From NCBI RefSeq assembly GCF_900119315.1, contig NZ_LT827010.1, forward strand, positions 6,171,001-6,235,000: 64,000 nucleotides of DNA. Reading direction: 5' to 3'. The notes beneath the pieces were generated by a model. That model searched no databases, was not told the origin of the DNA, and saw only the letters and a list, made by a program, of their open reading frames with translations. Positions 34,705-40,564 of the stretch are shown here, in pieces. Position 1 is the stretch's first letter. Each line of letters starts with the position of its first letter. Source of the DNA: Actinoplanes sp. SE50/110 (GTDB lineage Bacteria > Actinomycetota > Actinomycetes > Mycobacteriales > Micromonosporaceae). A program made the translations under genes and the position numbers.

Positions 34705-35597
34705 CCCTTGATCGCCCCCTGCATGATCCCGCCGACGATCTGCCGCCCGAGGACCAGGAAGACGACCAGGATCGGCATCGTGGCCAGCAGCGTGCCGGTC
34801 AGGGTGAGCGTGTAGTCGGTGGTGTATCCGCTGGCCAGCGAGGAGAGCGCGACCTGGACGGTGGCGTTGTTCTGCAGCACCACCAGCGGCCAGAAGAAGT
34901 CGTTCCAGGCCTGCATGAAGGTGAACAGGCCGAGCACGGCGGCGGCCGGGCGGGCGGCCGGCAGCACCACGTGCCAGTACAGGCCGAAGGTGGTGCAGCC
35001 GTCGATCCGGCCGGCTTCGAGCAGCTCGTCCGGCACCGCACGGCCCAGGTACTGGGTCATGAAGAAGACGCCGAACGCGGTGACCAGGCCGGGCACGATC
35101 ACCGCGGCCAGCTGGTCGGTCCAGCCCAGCTTGGCCATCAGCATGTAGAGCGGGATGATGCCGAGCTGCTGCGGCACCATCGAGGTGGCGATCGCCAGCA
35201 CCAGCAGCACCTGACGGCCGCGGAACTTCAGCTTGGCGAAGGCGAACCCGGCCAACGTCGAGAAGAACACCACCGAGACGGTGATCGAGCCGCTGACGAT
35301 GAACGAGTTGAGCAGCGCCGTGCCGAAGTCGGTGCTGTCGAAGACCCGGGCGATGTTGTCGAACAGGTGGCCGCCGGGGATCAGGGCCGGTGGCGTCCGG
35401 GAGACGGCCTCGCGGGTCTGCGAGGCCACCACGAAAGACCAGTAGAGCGGGAACAGCGAGCCGGCCACGACGGCCAGCAGCGCGGCGTACGTCCAGGCGG
35501 AGCCGCGCCGTGGGAAGCCGAAACCGCGGCGGGACCGGCGTTTCGCAACGGCGGGCGGCGTGGCGCGGGTGGCCGGCGGGTCAGCGAGTGCGGTCAC
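34701..35597 (-). CDS. Carbohydrate ABC transporter permease (MalG type)
   Basis: 298 residues, GTG start. Six transmembrane helices and the EAA loop EAGRIDGCTTFGLYWHVVLP that contacts the ATPase. The N-terminal 30 residues are basic. It forms the inner-membrane channel with the MalF-type subunit encoded 6 bp upstream. No ATPase gene lies in the operon; such CUT1 systems in actinomycetes usually share an unlinked MsiK-type ATPase. It is translationally coupled to the beta-glucosidase gene. Confidence 0.95.
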   Translation of the reverse strand: MTALADPPATRATPPAVAKRRSRRGFGFPRRGSAWTYAALLAVVAGSLFPLYWSFVVASQTREAVSRTPPALIPGGHLFDNIARVFDSTDFGTALLNSFIVSGSITVSVVFFSTLAGFAFAKLKFRGRQVLLVLAIATSMVPQQLGIIPLYMLMAKLGWTDQLAAVIVPGLVTAFGVFFMTQYLGRAVPDELLEAGRIDGCTTFGLYWHVVLPAARPAAAVLGLFTFMQAWNDFFWPLVVLQNNATVQVALSSLASGYTTDYTLTLTGTLLATMPILVVFLVLGRQIVGGIMQGAIKG

Positions 35598-35603
35598 GAC
35601 GGC

Positions 35604-36518
35604 TCACTCCTCGTCGGTGGCGATGCGCCGGGTCAGCAGGAAGTTGGCGACCGCGAAGATCGCGATGAGCAGGCACAGGGTCCAGGCGATCGCCGACGCG
35701 TAGCCGAACCGGAATTCGCGGAACCCCTGTTCGTACATGAACAGCGCGATGGTCTGGAACTGCCGGTCGGAGCCGCCGGTGGGGCTGTAGTCGCCGCCGA
35801 ACAGCAGCGGCTCGGCCATGATCTGCAGGCCGCCGATGGTGGAGATGACCGTGGTGAAGATGATGGTGGGCCGCAGCATCGGCACGGTGATCCGCCGGAA
35901 CTGCTGGCCGGAGGAGGCGCCGTCGAGCTCCGCCGCCTCGTACAGGTCGTGCGGGATGGCCTGCATCGAGGCCAGGTAGATCAGTGCGTTGTACCCGGTC
36001 CAGCGCCAGATCACGATGCTGGAGATGGCCAGGTGCGAGGTCCAGGAGTGGGCCTGCCAGTCGACCGGGCCGACGTGCAGCAGCCCGAGCACCCAGTTCA
36101 CCATGCCGAAGTCGCGACCGAAGATCTGGCTGAAGACGATCGTCACCGCCACGATCGAGGTGATGTTGGGCAGCAGCACCCCCATCCGCAGGCTGGTGCG
36201 GGCCCGCAGCTTGTGGTTGAGCAGGTGCGCGATCCCGAGCGCGGCGAGCAGCTGCGGGACCGTGGAGAGCACCCAGATGCTCAGGGTGTTGCCGAGCGAG
36301 TTCCAGAAGTACGAGTCCTGCAGCATCTCCCGGTAGTTCGCCAGGCCCACCCACTGGTGCGCGCCGCCGTCGAGCAGATTCCAGTCGTTGAACGACACGT
36401 AGCCCGTGTAGATCAGCGGGAACAGCCCGAACACCCCGAAGAGCAGGAAGAACGGCAGTACGTACAGGTAGGGCGAGCCTTGTGGGTCGAGCCGGGTCAG
36501 TCGGGCGTTGATGGCCAT
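35604..36518 (-). CDS. Carbohydrate ABC transporter permease (MalF type)
   Basis: 304 residues with six transmembrane helices and the EAA loop EAAELDGASSGQQFRRITVP. The N-terminus SPYLYVLPFFLLFGVFGLFP is the first helix. It is the CUT1 partner of the MalG-type subunit. A perfect 11-bp stem hairpin at 36543-36569 separates it from the binding-protein gene, which would lower its expression relative to that gene. Confidence 0.95.
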   Translation of the reverse strand: MAINARLTRLDPQGSPYLYVLPFFLLFGVFGLFPLIYTGYVSFNDWNLLDGGAHQWVGLANYREMLQDSYFWNSLGNTLSIWVLSTVPQLLAALGIAHLLNHKLRARTSLRMGVLLPNITSIVAVTIVFSQIFGRDFGMVNWVLGLLHVGPVDWQAHSWTSHLAISSIVIWRWTGYNALIYLASMQAIPHDLYEAAELDGASSGQQFRRITVPMLRPTIIFTTVISTIGGLQIMAEPLLFGGDYSPTGGSDRQFQTIALFMYEQGFREFRFGYASAIAWTLCLLIAIFAVANFLLTRRIATDEE

Positions 36519-36542
36519 TGTCGATCCTTAGACGCCGGTCCG

Positions 36543-36569
36543 GCCGGCGGCCCGCGGTGGGCCGCCGGC
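36543..36569 (-). terminator. Intercistronic hairpin, likely partial terminator or mRNA stabiliser
   Basis: GCCGGCGGCCC at 36543-36553 and GGGCCGCCGGC at 36559-36569 pair perfectly around a 5-nt loop. It lies in the 63-bp gap between the binding-protein and permease genes, where sugar ABC operons often carry such elements to keep the binding protein in excess. Confidence 0.7.
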
Positions 36570-36581
36570 GGGACGGGTGGA

Positions 36582-37850
36582 CTACTTGGCGAGACGGTCG
36601 ACGTCCTTGAGGGTCTGCGCCCAGGACTGGTCGGGGGTCTGGTTGCCCTGCTCGACGCGGGTCAGGCCGTCGCGAATCGCGGTCTGGATGTCACCTGCGC
36701 GCGGGCCCTGGTGCTGCGGCTGGAGCTGCTTGGCGGCGGTGGTGAAGATCTTGCCGATCGGGGCGTTGTTGAAGAACGGGTCCTGGAGCGCGCCGATCTC
36801 CGGCCTGTCGTACAGCGACGGGATCGAGGGCAGCAGGCCCTTGGTGGTGAAGACCTTGGACTGCTGCTCGGGGGCGGTGAGCCAGGCGGCCAGCTTCTTG
36901 GCCTCGTCGACGTGCTTGCCCTGCCTCGGAACGGTCAGGTACGACCCGCCCCAGTTGCCGCCGCCGCCGGGCACGGACGCGACGTCCCACTTGCCGGCGA
37001 ACGCCTTGGACTGGTCCTTGATCTTGGCCATCATCCAGGCGGGGCAGGCGATGGCGGCGAACCGGCTCTTCGCGAAGCCGTTGTCCCACTCCGGCGAGCT
37101 CTCCACCAGCTTGGCCGAGAGGTTCGCCTGGATCGCCTGCACGCTGAGGTCCCAGGCCTTCTTGACCTCGGGGTTGGAGTTGACCACGATCGCGTCGTTC
37201 GAGTCGTAGAAACCGACCGGCGCCTGCCCGATGATCGCGTTGTAGAGCGCGCCGCCACCGTCGAAGAACGCGCTGCCCTCCGGGGCCTTCTCGGCGAACT
37301 TCTTGCCGACCTCGATGAACCTGTCCCAGCCGCCGGCCCAGGCCGCGGAGACCTGCTCCCGGTCGGCGGGCAGGCCGGCCTGCTGGAACAGGTCGCGGCG
37401 GTAGCAGATGGCCAGGCCGCCGACGTCGGTGCCGTAACCGATCTGCTTGCCGTCCTTGGTCAGCGACGCCTGCCACTTCCACGGCAGGTACTCGCCCGCC
37501 CGGTCGGTCCCGAGGTCGGTGAACTGGTTGCCGACCGCGCGCATCTGGGCGATGAAGCCGGTGTCGACCGCCTCGATGTCGGCGGCGCCGGAGCCGGTGG
37601 CCAGGTGGGTGGCCAGGTCCCGGTGGTGCGCGTTGTAGTCGGCGGTCCGCTCCTGGATCCTGATGTTCGGGTGGGCCTGCTCGTACTGCTGGTAGAGCTC
37701 CTGGTACCCGAAGTTGCCGAACAGGCTGACGTTCAGCGTGACGTTGTCGCCGGCACCGCCGCCGGAACCGCCGTCGGAGCCGCAGGCGGTGGCCAGCATC
37801 GCGACGGCCGAGGCCGCCGCCGCCATCTGCAGGAATCGAGACAGGCGCAT
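36582..37850 (-). CDS. Sugar-binding lipoprotein of the ABC importer
   Basis: 422 residues. The N-terminus RLSRFLQMAAAASAVAMLAT runs into a lipobox L-A-T-A-C with Cys23, then a Gly/Ser linker, so it is membrane-anchored outside the cell. The body is an extracellular solute-binding protein of family 1 (DNVTLNVSLFGNFGYQELYQ, TGSGAADIEAVDTGFIAQM, SYLTVPRQGKHVDEAKKLAA). It should capture cellobiose or related beta-glucosides, judged from the linked GH1 gene. First gene of the operon; two tandem LacI-type operators lie 22 bp upstream. Confidence 0.95.
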   Translation of the reverse strand: MRLSRFLQMAAAASAVAMLATACGSDGGSGGGAGDNVTLNVSLFGNFGYQELYQQYEQAHPNIRIQERTADYNAHHRDLATHLATGSGAADIEAVDTGFIAQMRAVGNQFTDLGTDRAGEYLPWKWQASLTKDGKQIGYGTDVGGLAICYRRDLFQQAGLPADREQVSAAWAGGWDRFIEVGKKFAEKAPEGSAFFDGGGALYNAIIGQAPVGFYDSNDAIVVNSNPEVKKAWDLSVQAIQANLSAKLVESSPEWDNGFAKSRFAAIACPAWMMAKIKDQSKAFAGKWDVASVPGGGGNWGGSYLTVPRQGKHVDEAKKLAAWLTAPEQQSKVFTTKGLLPSIPSLYDRPEIGALQDPFFNNAPIGKIFTTAAKQLQPQHQGPRAGDIQTAIRDGLTRVEQGNQTPDQSWAQTLKDVDRLAK

Positions 37851-37872
37851 GTCAGATCGTCCTCTCGAGAGA

Positions 37873-37900
37873 TGTAACCGGTTTCATGAAACCGGTTACA
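37873..37900. promoter_or_regulatory. Double LacI-type operator before the sugar-uptake operon
   Basis: A perfect 28-bp inverted repeat formed by two abutting 14-bp sites, TGTAACCGGTTTCA (37873-37886) and TGAAACCGGTTACA (37887-37900). Each has the palindromic AACCGGTT core with the central CG that LacI-family proteins contact. It overlaps the likely transcription start of the binding-protein gene, so bound repressor would block the operon. Confidence 0.85.
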
Positions 37901-38084
37901 CGACATAGAAGAGCACCGAAATTTGCATCGTGGAGAGAACCGGCGGGGGTAGGGCCGGGGCATCGCCAGGCCGGATGCGGCCCTGAGTCAAAAGTTTGAC
38001 TGCATCGATGCCCCTGATGTCAAGTCACGAAAATGTAACGGGATCACTGCCGTTGACCGGCGCGACACCCGGCTGTTACGGTGA

Positions 38085-38098
38085 TGAAACCGGTTACA
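38085..38098. promoter_or_regulatory. Single LacI-type operator before the repressor gene
   Basis: TGAAACCGGTTACA, identical to the second half-site at 37887-37900, ends 13 bp before the GTG of the LacI-family gene. This supports autoregulation and identifies that repressor as the protein recognising all three sites. Confidence 0.8.
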
Positions 38099-38111
38099 TA
38101 GGGACGGCGCA

Positions 38112-39122
38112 GTGTCCAGCATCAGGGAATTGGCACGTCGGTGCGGCGTATCCGTCGCCACCGTGTCCCGGGTCTTCAACTCACCGGAGGTGGTCAGCCG
38201 GCAGACCCGCCAGCACGTCCTCGGCATGGCCGCCGAGATCGGCTACCTACCGAACGAGTCGGCGCGCACCCTGGCCACCAAGAAGTCCCACATGGTGGGC
38301 CTGGTGTGGGACACCGACCACCGCCGGCCCGGCTGGCGGCACCCGTTTCTGCAGGACATCCTGGTCGCCCTCAAGGGCGCGCTCAGCGCGCAGGGCCTGC
38401 ACCTGCTCATGCTCGCGCCCGACCAGAGCGCCGGACCGGTCGGCCGGCAGCGCTTCCTGCGCGCGGTGCAGCGGCACAGCGTCGACGGCGTGGTGATCAT
38501 CGACAACGGCAGCCGCGATCCGGCCGTGCTCGCGCTGGTCGACGCCGAGGTGCCGTGCGTCGCCCTGGATCTGCGCTTCACCGGGCCGACCTGCACCTAC
38601 ATCACCTCCGACAATGCCGGCGGCGGTCGGCTGGCCGCGGCGCACCTGCTCGAACGCGGCCATCAGCGGATCGCCACCATCACCGGTCCGGAGCGGAACT
38701 GGCCGGCCGGGGAACGGCTCGCGGGGTTCCGGGCGGCCCTCGCCGCGGCGGGTCGCCCCCTGCCCGACGACCTCGTGGTGGCCGGCGACTTCTATCTCGA
38801 CAGCGGTGACGCCGCCATGACCGCGCTGCTCAGCCGGGATCCGCGGCCCACCGCGGTGTTCGCCGCCGGCGACGAGATGGCGGTCGGCGCGCTGCGCGCG
38901 GCACACCGGGCCGGCTTGCGGGTGCCGCAGGACGTGGCGATCGTCGGCTTCGACGACATCGAACTGGCGGCGCTGATCCCTCCCGGACTCACCACCGTCG
39001 CCCAGGACAAGACCGGCATCGGCACGTCCGCCGCGGAGGCGATCGTCGCGATGCTCTCCGGCGCGCCGACGCCGGCGCCGACCACGCTCCCCACCACGCT
39101 CATCACGCGCGGCTCCACCTGA
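38112..39122 (+). CDS. LacI-family transcriptional repressor of the beta-glucoside operon
   Basis: 336 residues, GTG start. The N-terminal HTH is SSIRELARRCGVSVATVSRV, followed by FNSPEVVS, the hinge helix NESARTLATKKS, then a periplasmic-binding-like sensor (VVIIDNGS, FAAGDEMAVGALRAAHRAG, VPQDVAIVGFDDIE). Divergent from the sugar ABC operon with three matching operators between them, so it probably responds to cellobiose or a similar inducer, like CebR. The stop lies 1 bp from the last tRNA gene of the convergent array. Confidence 0.95.
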   Translation: MSSIRELARRCGVSVATVSRVFNSPEVVSRQTRQHVLGMAAEIGYLPNESARTLATKKSHMVGLVWDTDHRRPGWRHPFLQDILVALKGALSAQGLHLLMLAPDQSAGPVGRQRFLRAVQRHSVDGVVIIDNGSRDPAVLALVDAEVPCVALDLRFTGPTCTYITSDNAGGGRLAAAHLLERGHQRIATITGPERNWPAGERLAGFRAALAAAGRPLPDDLVVAGDFYLDSGDAAMTALLSRDPRPTAVFAAGDEMAVGALRAAHRAGLRVPQDVAIVGFDDIELAALIPPGLTTVAQDKTGIGTSAAEAIVAMLSGAPTPAPTTLPTTLITRGST

Positions 39123-39123
39123 G

Positions 39124-39192
39124 TCGCAGGCCCCGGTGTCGAACCGGGCCATCCACCCTTATGAGGGGCAGCCGGGCGCCGGCCCGCCTGCG
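39124..39192 (-). tRNA. tRNA-Met-like (CAT), degenerate
   Basis: 69 nt. Acceptor CGCAGGC/GCCTGCG, anticodon loop CTCATAA with standard U33, T-arm CCCGG-TTCGACA-CCGGG. The D-arm is only 3 bp, U8 is replaced by G, and there is no room for base 26. Possibly inactive. Initiator versus elongator identity is not clear. No CCA is encoded. Confidence 0.5.
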
Positions 39193-39226
39193 TCGTTGCG
39201 AAAACCCACCGTGGATGACACCCTCG

Positions 39227-39299
39227 CGCCCCCGGCTGGACTCGAACCAGCGACCTCGGCGCCCGGAACGCCGCGCTCTCTCCACTGAGCTACGAAGGC
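39227..39299 (-). tRNA. tRNA-Arg (CCG)
   Basis: 73 nt with complete cloverleaf: acceptor GCCTTCG/CGGGGGC (two G-U pairs), D-arm GCTC/GAGC, anticodon stem CGGCG/CGCCG, loop TTCCGGG, T-arm GCTGG-TTCGAGT-CCAGC, discriminator G. Reads CGG. No CCA is encoded. Confidence 0.85.
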
Positions 39300-39308
39300 A
39301 GAAACCCG

Positions 39309-39382
39309 TCGGGTCGGCCGGATTCGAACCGGCGCCCTCCCGCTCCCAAGGCGAGCGCGCTGCCCATCTGCGCCACGACCCG
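39309..39382 (-). tRNA. tRNA-Pro (TGG)
   Basis: 74 nt with complete cloverleaf: acceptor CGGGTCG/CGACCCG, D-arm GCGC/GCGC, anticodon loop CTTGGGA with G37, T-arm GCCGG-TTCGAAT-CCGGC, discriminator A. C1-G72 and A73 are usual for bacterial proline tRNA. Confidence 0.9.
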
Positions 39383-39399
39383 TATGTCCCACCACGAAG

Positions 39400-39492
39400 C
39401 GGAGAGTGGGAGATTCGAACTCCCGGTGGGGGCCGCAACCCCCACTGCGGATTAGCAATCCGCCGCCATAGACCGGACTCGGCCAACTCTCC
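39400..39492 (-). tRNA. tRNA-Ser (GCT)
   Basis: 93 nt class II tRNA. Acceptor GGAGAGT/ACTCTCC, anticodon stem GCGGA/TCCGC with loop TTGCTAA, long variable arm with GTGGGGG/CCCCCAC pairing, T-arm GGGAG-TTCGAAT-CTCCC, discriminator G. Reads AGC/AGU. Confidence 0.92.
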
Positions 39493-39497
39493 CTGCG

Positions 39498-39572
39498 TAC
39501 CCGGAGCGCGATTCGAACGCGCACTGTCACCGTTCTGAGCGGTGCGCCTCCTGCCAGTTGGGCTATCCGGGC
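39498..39572 (-). tRNA. tRNA-Leu-like (CAG) with short variable loop
   Basis: 75 nt. Acceptor GCCCGGA/TCCGGGT, anticodon stem CACCG/CGGTG with loop CTCAGAA, T-arm GCGCG-TTCGAAT-CGCGC, discriminator A. The anticodon CAG predicts leucine, but the variable region is only ACAGT, whereas bacterial leucine tRNAs carry a long arm. The D-stem has a mismatch. Charging identity is therefore uncertain. Confidence 0.7.
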
Positions 39573-39576
39573 GAAG

Positions 39577-39648
39577 CTGCGGGCGGAAGACTCGAACTCC
39601 CACTTTCCGGTCCAGAGCCGGACGTGCTGCCGGTTGCACCAGCCCGCA
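39577..39648 (-). tRNA. tRNA-Gln (CTG)
   Basis: 72 nt with U1-A72 acceptor TGCGGGC/GCCCGCA, D-arm GTGC/GCAC, anticodon stem TCCGG/CCGGA, loop CTCTGGA, T-arm GGGAG-TTCGAGT-CTTCC, discriminator G. The weak first pair and G73 fit glutamine identity. Reads CAG. Confidence 0.88.
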
Positions 39649-39659
39649 TTCATTCTTCG

Positions 39660-39733
39660 AGTGGCTACCGGGTCTCGAACCCGGGACCTCCGCCATGGCG
39701 AGACGGCGCTCAACCGAACTGAGCTATAGCCAC
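39660..39733 (-). tRNA. tRNA-Gly (GCC) with C33
   Basis: 74 nt. Acceptor GTGGCTA/TAGCCAC, D-arm GCTC/GAGC, anticodon stem CCGTC/GGCGG, loop TCGCCAT, T-arm CCGGG-TTCGAGA-CCCGG, discriminator T, as in bacterial glycine tRNA. The base before the anticodon is C instead of the near-universal U33. Confidence 0.75.
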
Positions 39734-39737
39734 GAAG

Positions 39738-39810
39738 CGTCCCCGGAGAGATTTGAACTCCCGACCCCCAGATTCGTAGTCTGGTGCTCTTTCCGCTGAG
39801 CTACGGAGAC
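39738..39810 (-). tRNA. tRNA-Arg (ACG)
   Basis: 73 nt with acceptor GTCTCCG/CGGGGAC, D-arm GCTC/GAGC, anticodon stem CCAGA/TCTGG, loop CTACGAA, T-arm GGGAG-TTCAAAT-CTCTC, discriminator G. A34 would be deaminated to inosine by TadA to read CGU, CGC and CGA. Confidence 0.9.
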
Positions 39811-39813
39811 ATG

Positions 39814-39887
39814 TGGACCTGGGCGGATTCGAACCGCCGACCCCCGGTCTGCCGAACCGGTGCGCTACCCGACTGCGCTACAAGCCC
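39814..39887 (-). tRNA. tRNA-Ala (GGC) with C33
   Basis: 74 nt. Acceptor GGGCTTG/CAGGTCC contains the G3-U70 pair and A73 that specify alanine. D-arm GCGC/GCGC, anticodon stem CCGGT/ACCGG, loop TCGGCAG, T-arm GGCGG-TTCGAAT-CCGCC. C33 replaces U33. A proline (CGG) reading would need a shifted loop, so alanine is preferred. Confidence 0.7.
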
Positions 39888-39930
39888 AAAAGTGTGTCAT
39901 CCACTGTGGAGTTTTCAAGAAACGGCACCG

Positions 39931-40002
39931 CACGGGCAGCAGGATTCGAACCCGCACCTGACAGATTTGGAGGCTGCCGCTCTACCGTTGAGCTACGCCC
40001 GC
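39931..40002 (-). tRNA. tRNA-Trp (CCA)
   Basis: 72 nt, first tRNA of the array in the direction of transcription. Acceptor GCGGGCG/TGCCCGT, D-arm GCTC/GAGC, loop CTCCAAA, T-arm GCGGG-TTCGAAT-CCTGC, discriminator G. Pair 31-39 is a C-T mismatch, compensated by a possible 26-44 G-C pair. It starts one base after the T-tract of the upstream hairpin. Confidence 0.82.
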
Positions 40003-40045
40003 GAGAGAAAAAGAAAGCCGCCCGGTCCCGATCGGGAGGGCGGCC
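40003..40045 (-). terminator. Intrinsic-terminator-like hairpin abutting the tRNA array
   Basis: On the minus strand a GC-rich stem (GCCGCCC at 40039-40045 with GGGCGGC at 40018-40024, plus CCCGATCGGG inside) is followed by TTTCTTTTTCTCTC and then immediately the tRNA-Trp gene. It follows a 46-codon ORF by 8 nt. It is either the terminator of that ORF or an attenuator in front of the array. Confidence 0.75.
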
Positions 40046-40053
40046 GACGACGA

Positions 40054-40194
40054 CTAGCGGAACTGCCAGCCTCGCCACCACTCCGGACCGCGCATCGGCT
40101 CACGACGAGCCGGCAGACCCAGGGCCAGGGACAACCGGGGACGACCGGCACGCTGGGCCGGGAGCCGCAGTCGACTCTCACTCATCCGCCACAT
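40054..40194 (-). CDS. 46-residue Arg/Trp-rich small protein ahead of the tRNA array
   Basis: ATG at 40194 (or 40185, 43 residues) to TAG at 40054. It reads MSESRLRLPAQRAGR from the second ATG and ends GPEWWRGWQFR, with three Trp in the last eight residues. Very basic, no membrane helix. Support for a real gene is the tight placement of a hairpin and T-tract directly after its stop. It could be a leader peptide sensing tryptophan or arginine charging, or an independent small protein. GGGGTG is the only weak SD. Confidence 0.45.
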   Translation of the reverse strand: MWRMSESRLRLPAQRAGRPRLSLALGLPARREPMRGPEWWRGWQFR

Positions 40195-40311
40195 GTCGTG
40201 TCACCCCATTTCCCTGTTCGTTTCGCCGGCCCCCGGTTTTCCCGTCCGGCCGCCTGGTGATGACTACCGTATGGGGTGCCCGCGGACCCGGCAACGCAAT
40301 TATTCGGCAGC

Positions 40312-40341
40312 TTGCTACAGACGCCCGGAACTGGGTATACG
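40312..40341 (+). promoter_or_regulatory. Promoter of the small acidic protein gene
   Basis: TTGCTA at 40312-40317 and TATACG at 40336-40341 are separated by 18 bp. The -10 ends 6 nt before ATG 40348, so the mRNA should be leaderless or nearly so. Confidence 0.6.
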
Positions 40342-40347
40342 ACCAGC

Positions 40348-40518
40348 ATGAGTGATCTTGATCCTGAGGGCTTCGCCGAGTTCGTGACCACCGACGGCCC
40401 GGGTTCGGCGGATGTCGAGCAGCAGGCCGAGGACGCCGAGCTGATCGGGGAGCCGCAGCCGGTGAACGACCTCATCCAGCGCTCCGCCGAGGAGCCGGAC
40501 GAGGGTTCCTACCGATAG
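40348..40518 (+). CDS. Small acidic protein, 56 residues
   Basis: ATG at 40348, reading MSDLDPEGFAEFVTTDGPGS and ending RSAEEPDEGSYR. About a quarter of the residues are Asp or Glu and no membrane segment is present. A good promoter (40312-40341) places transcription at the start codon, which supports a real gene despite the short length. It lies between the tRNA array and the convergent MFS gene. I do not recognise the family. Confidence 0.65.
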   Translation: MSDLDPEGFAEFVTTDGPGSADVEQQAEDAELIGEPQPVNDLIQRSAEEPDEGSYR

Positions 40519-40564
40519 GACGGCGCCGGGCCCCGCTGCCCCGGGGCCCGGCGTCCGCAACGGC

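Noticed and set aside
34686..37877. 1063-residue plus-strand ORF across the sugar ABC operon
   Set aside because: Antisense to three clear ABC transporter genes with family motifs; composition (RR, GG, DR) is typical of a shadow.
39159..40181. Short ORFs over the tRNA array (plus and minus)
   Set aside because: They are translations of tRNA genes (recurrent FEPAP, SNPA and similar words from the T-arm) and not proteins.
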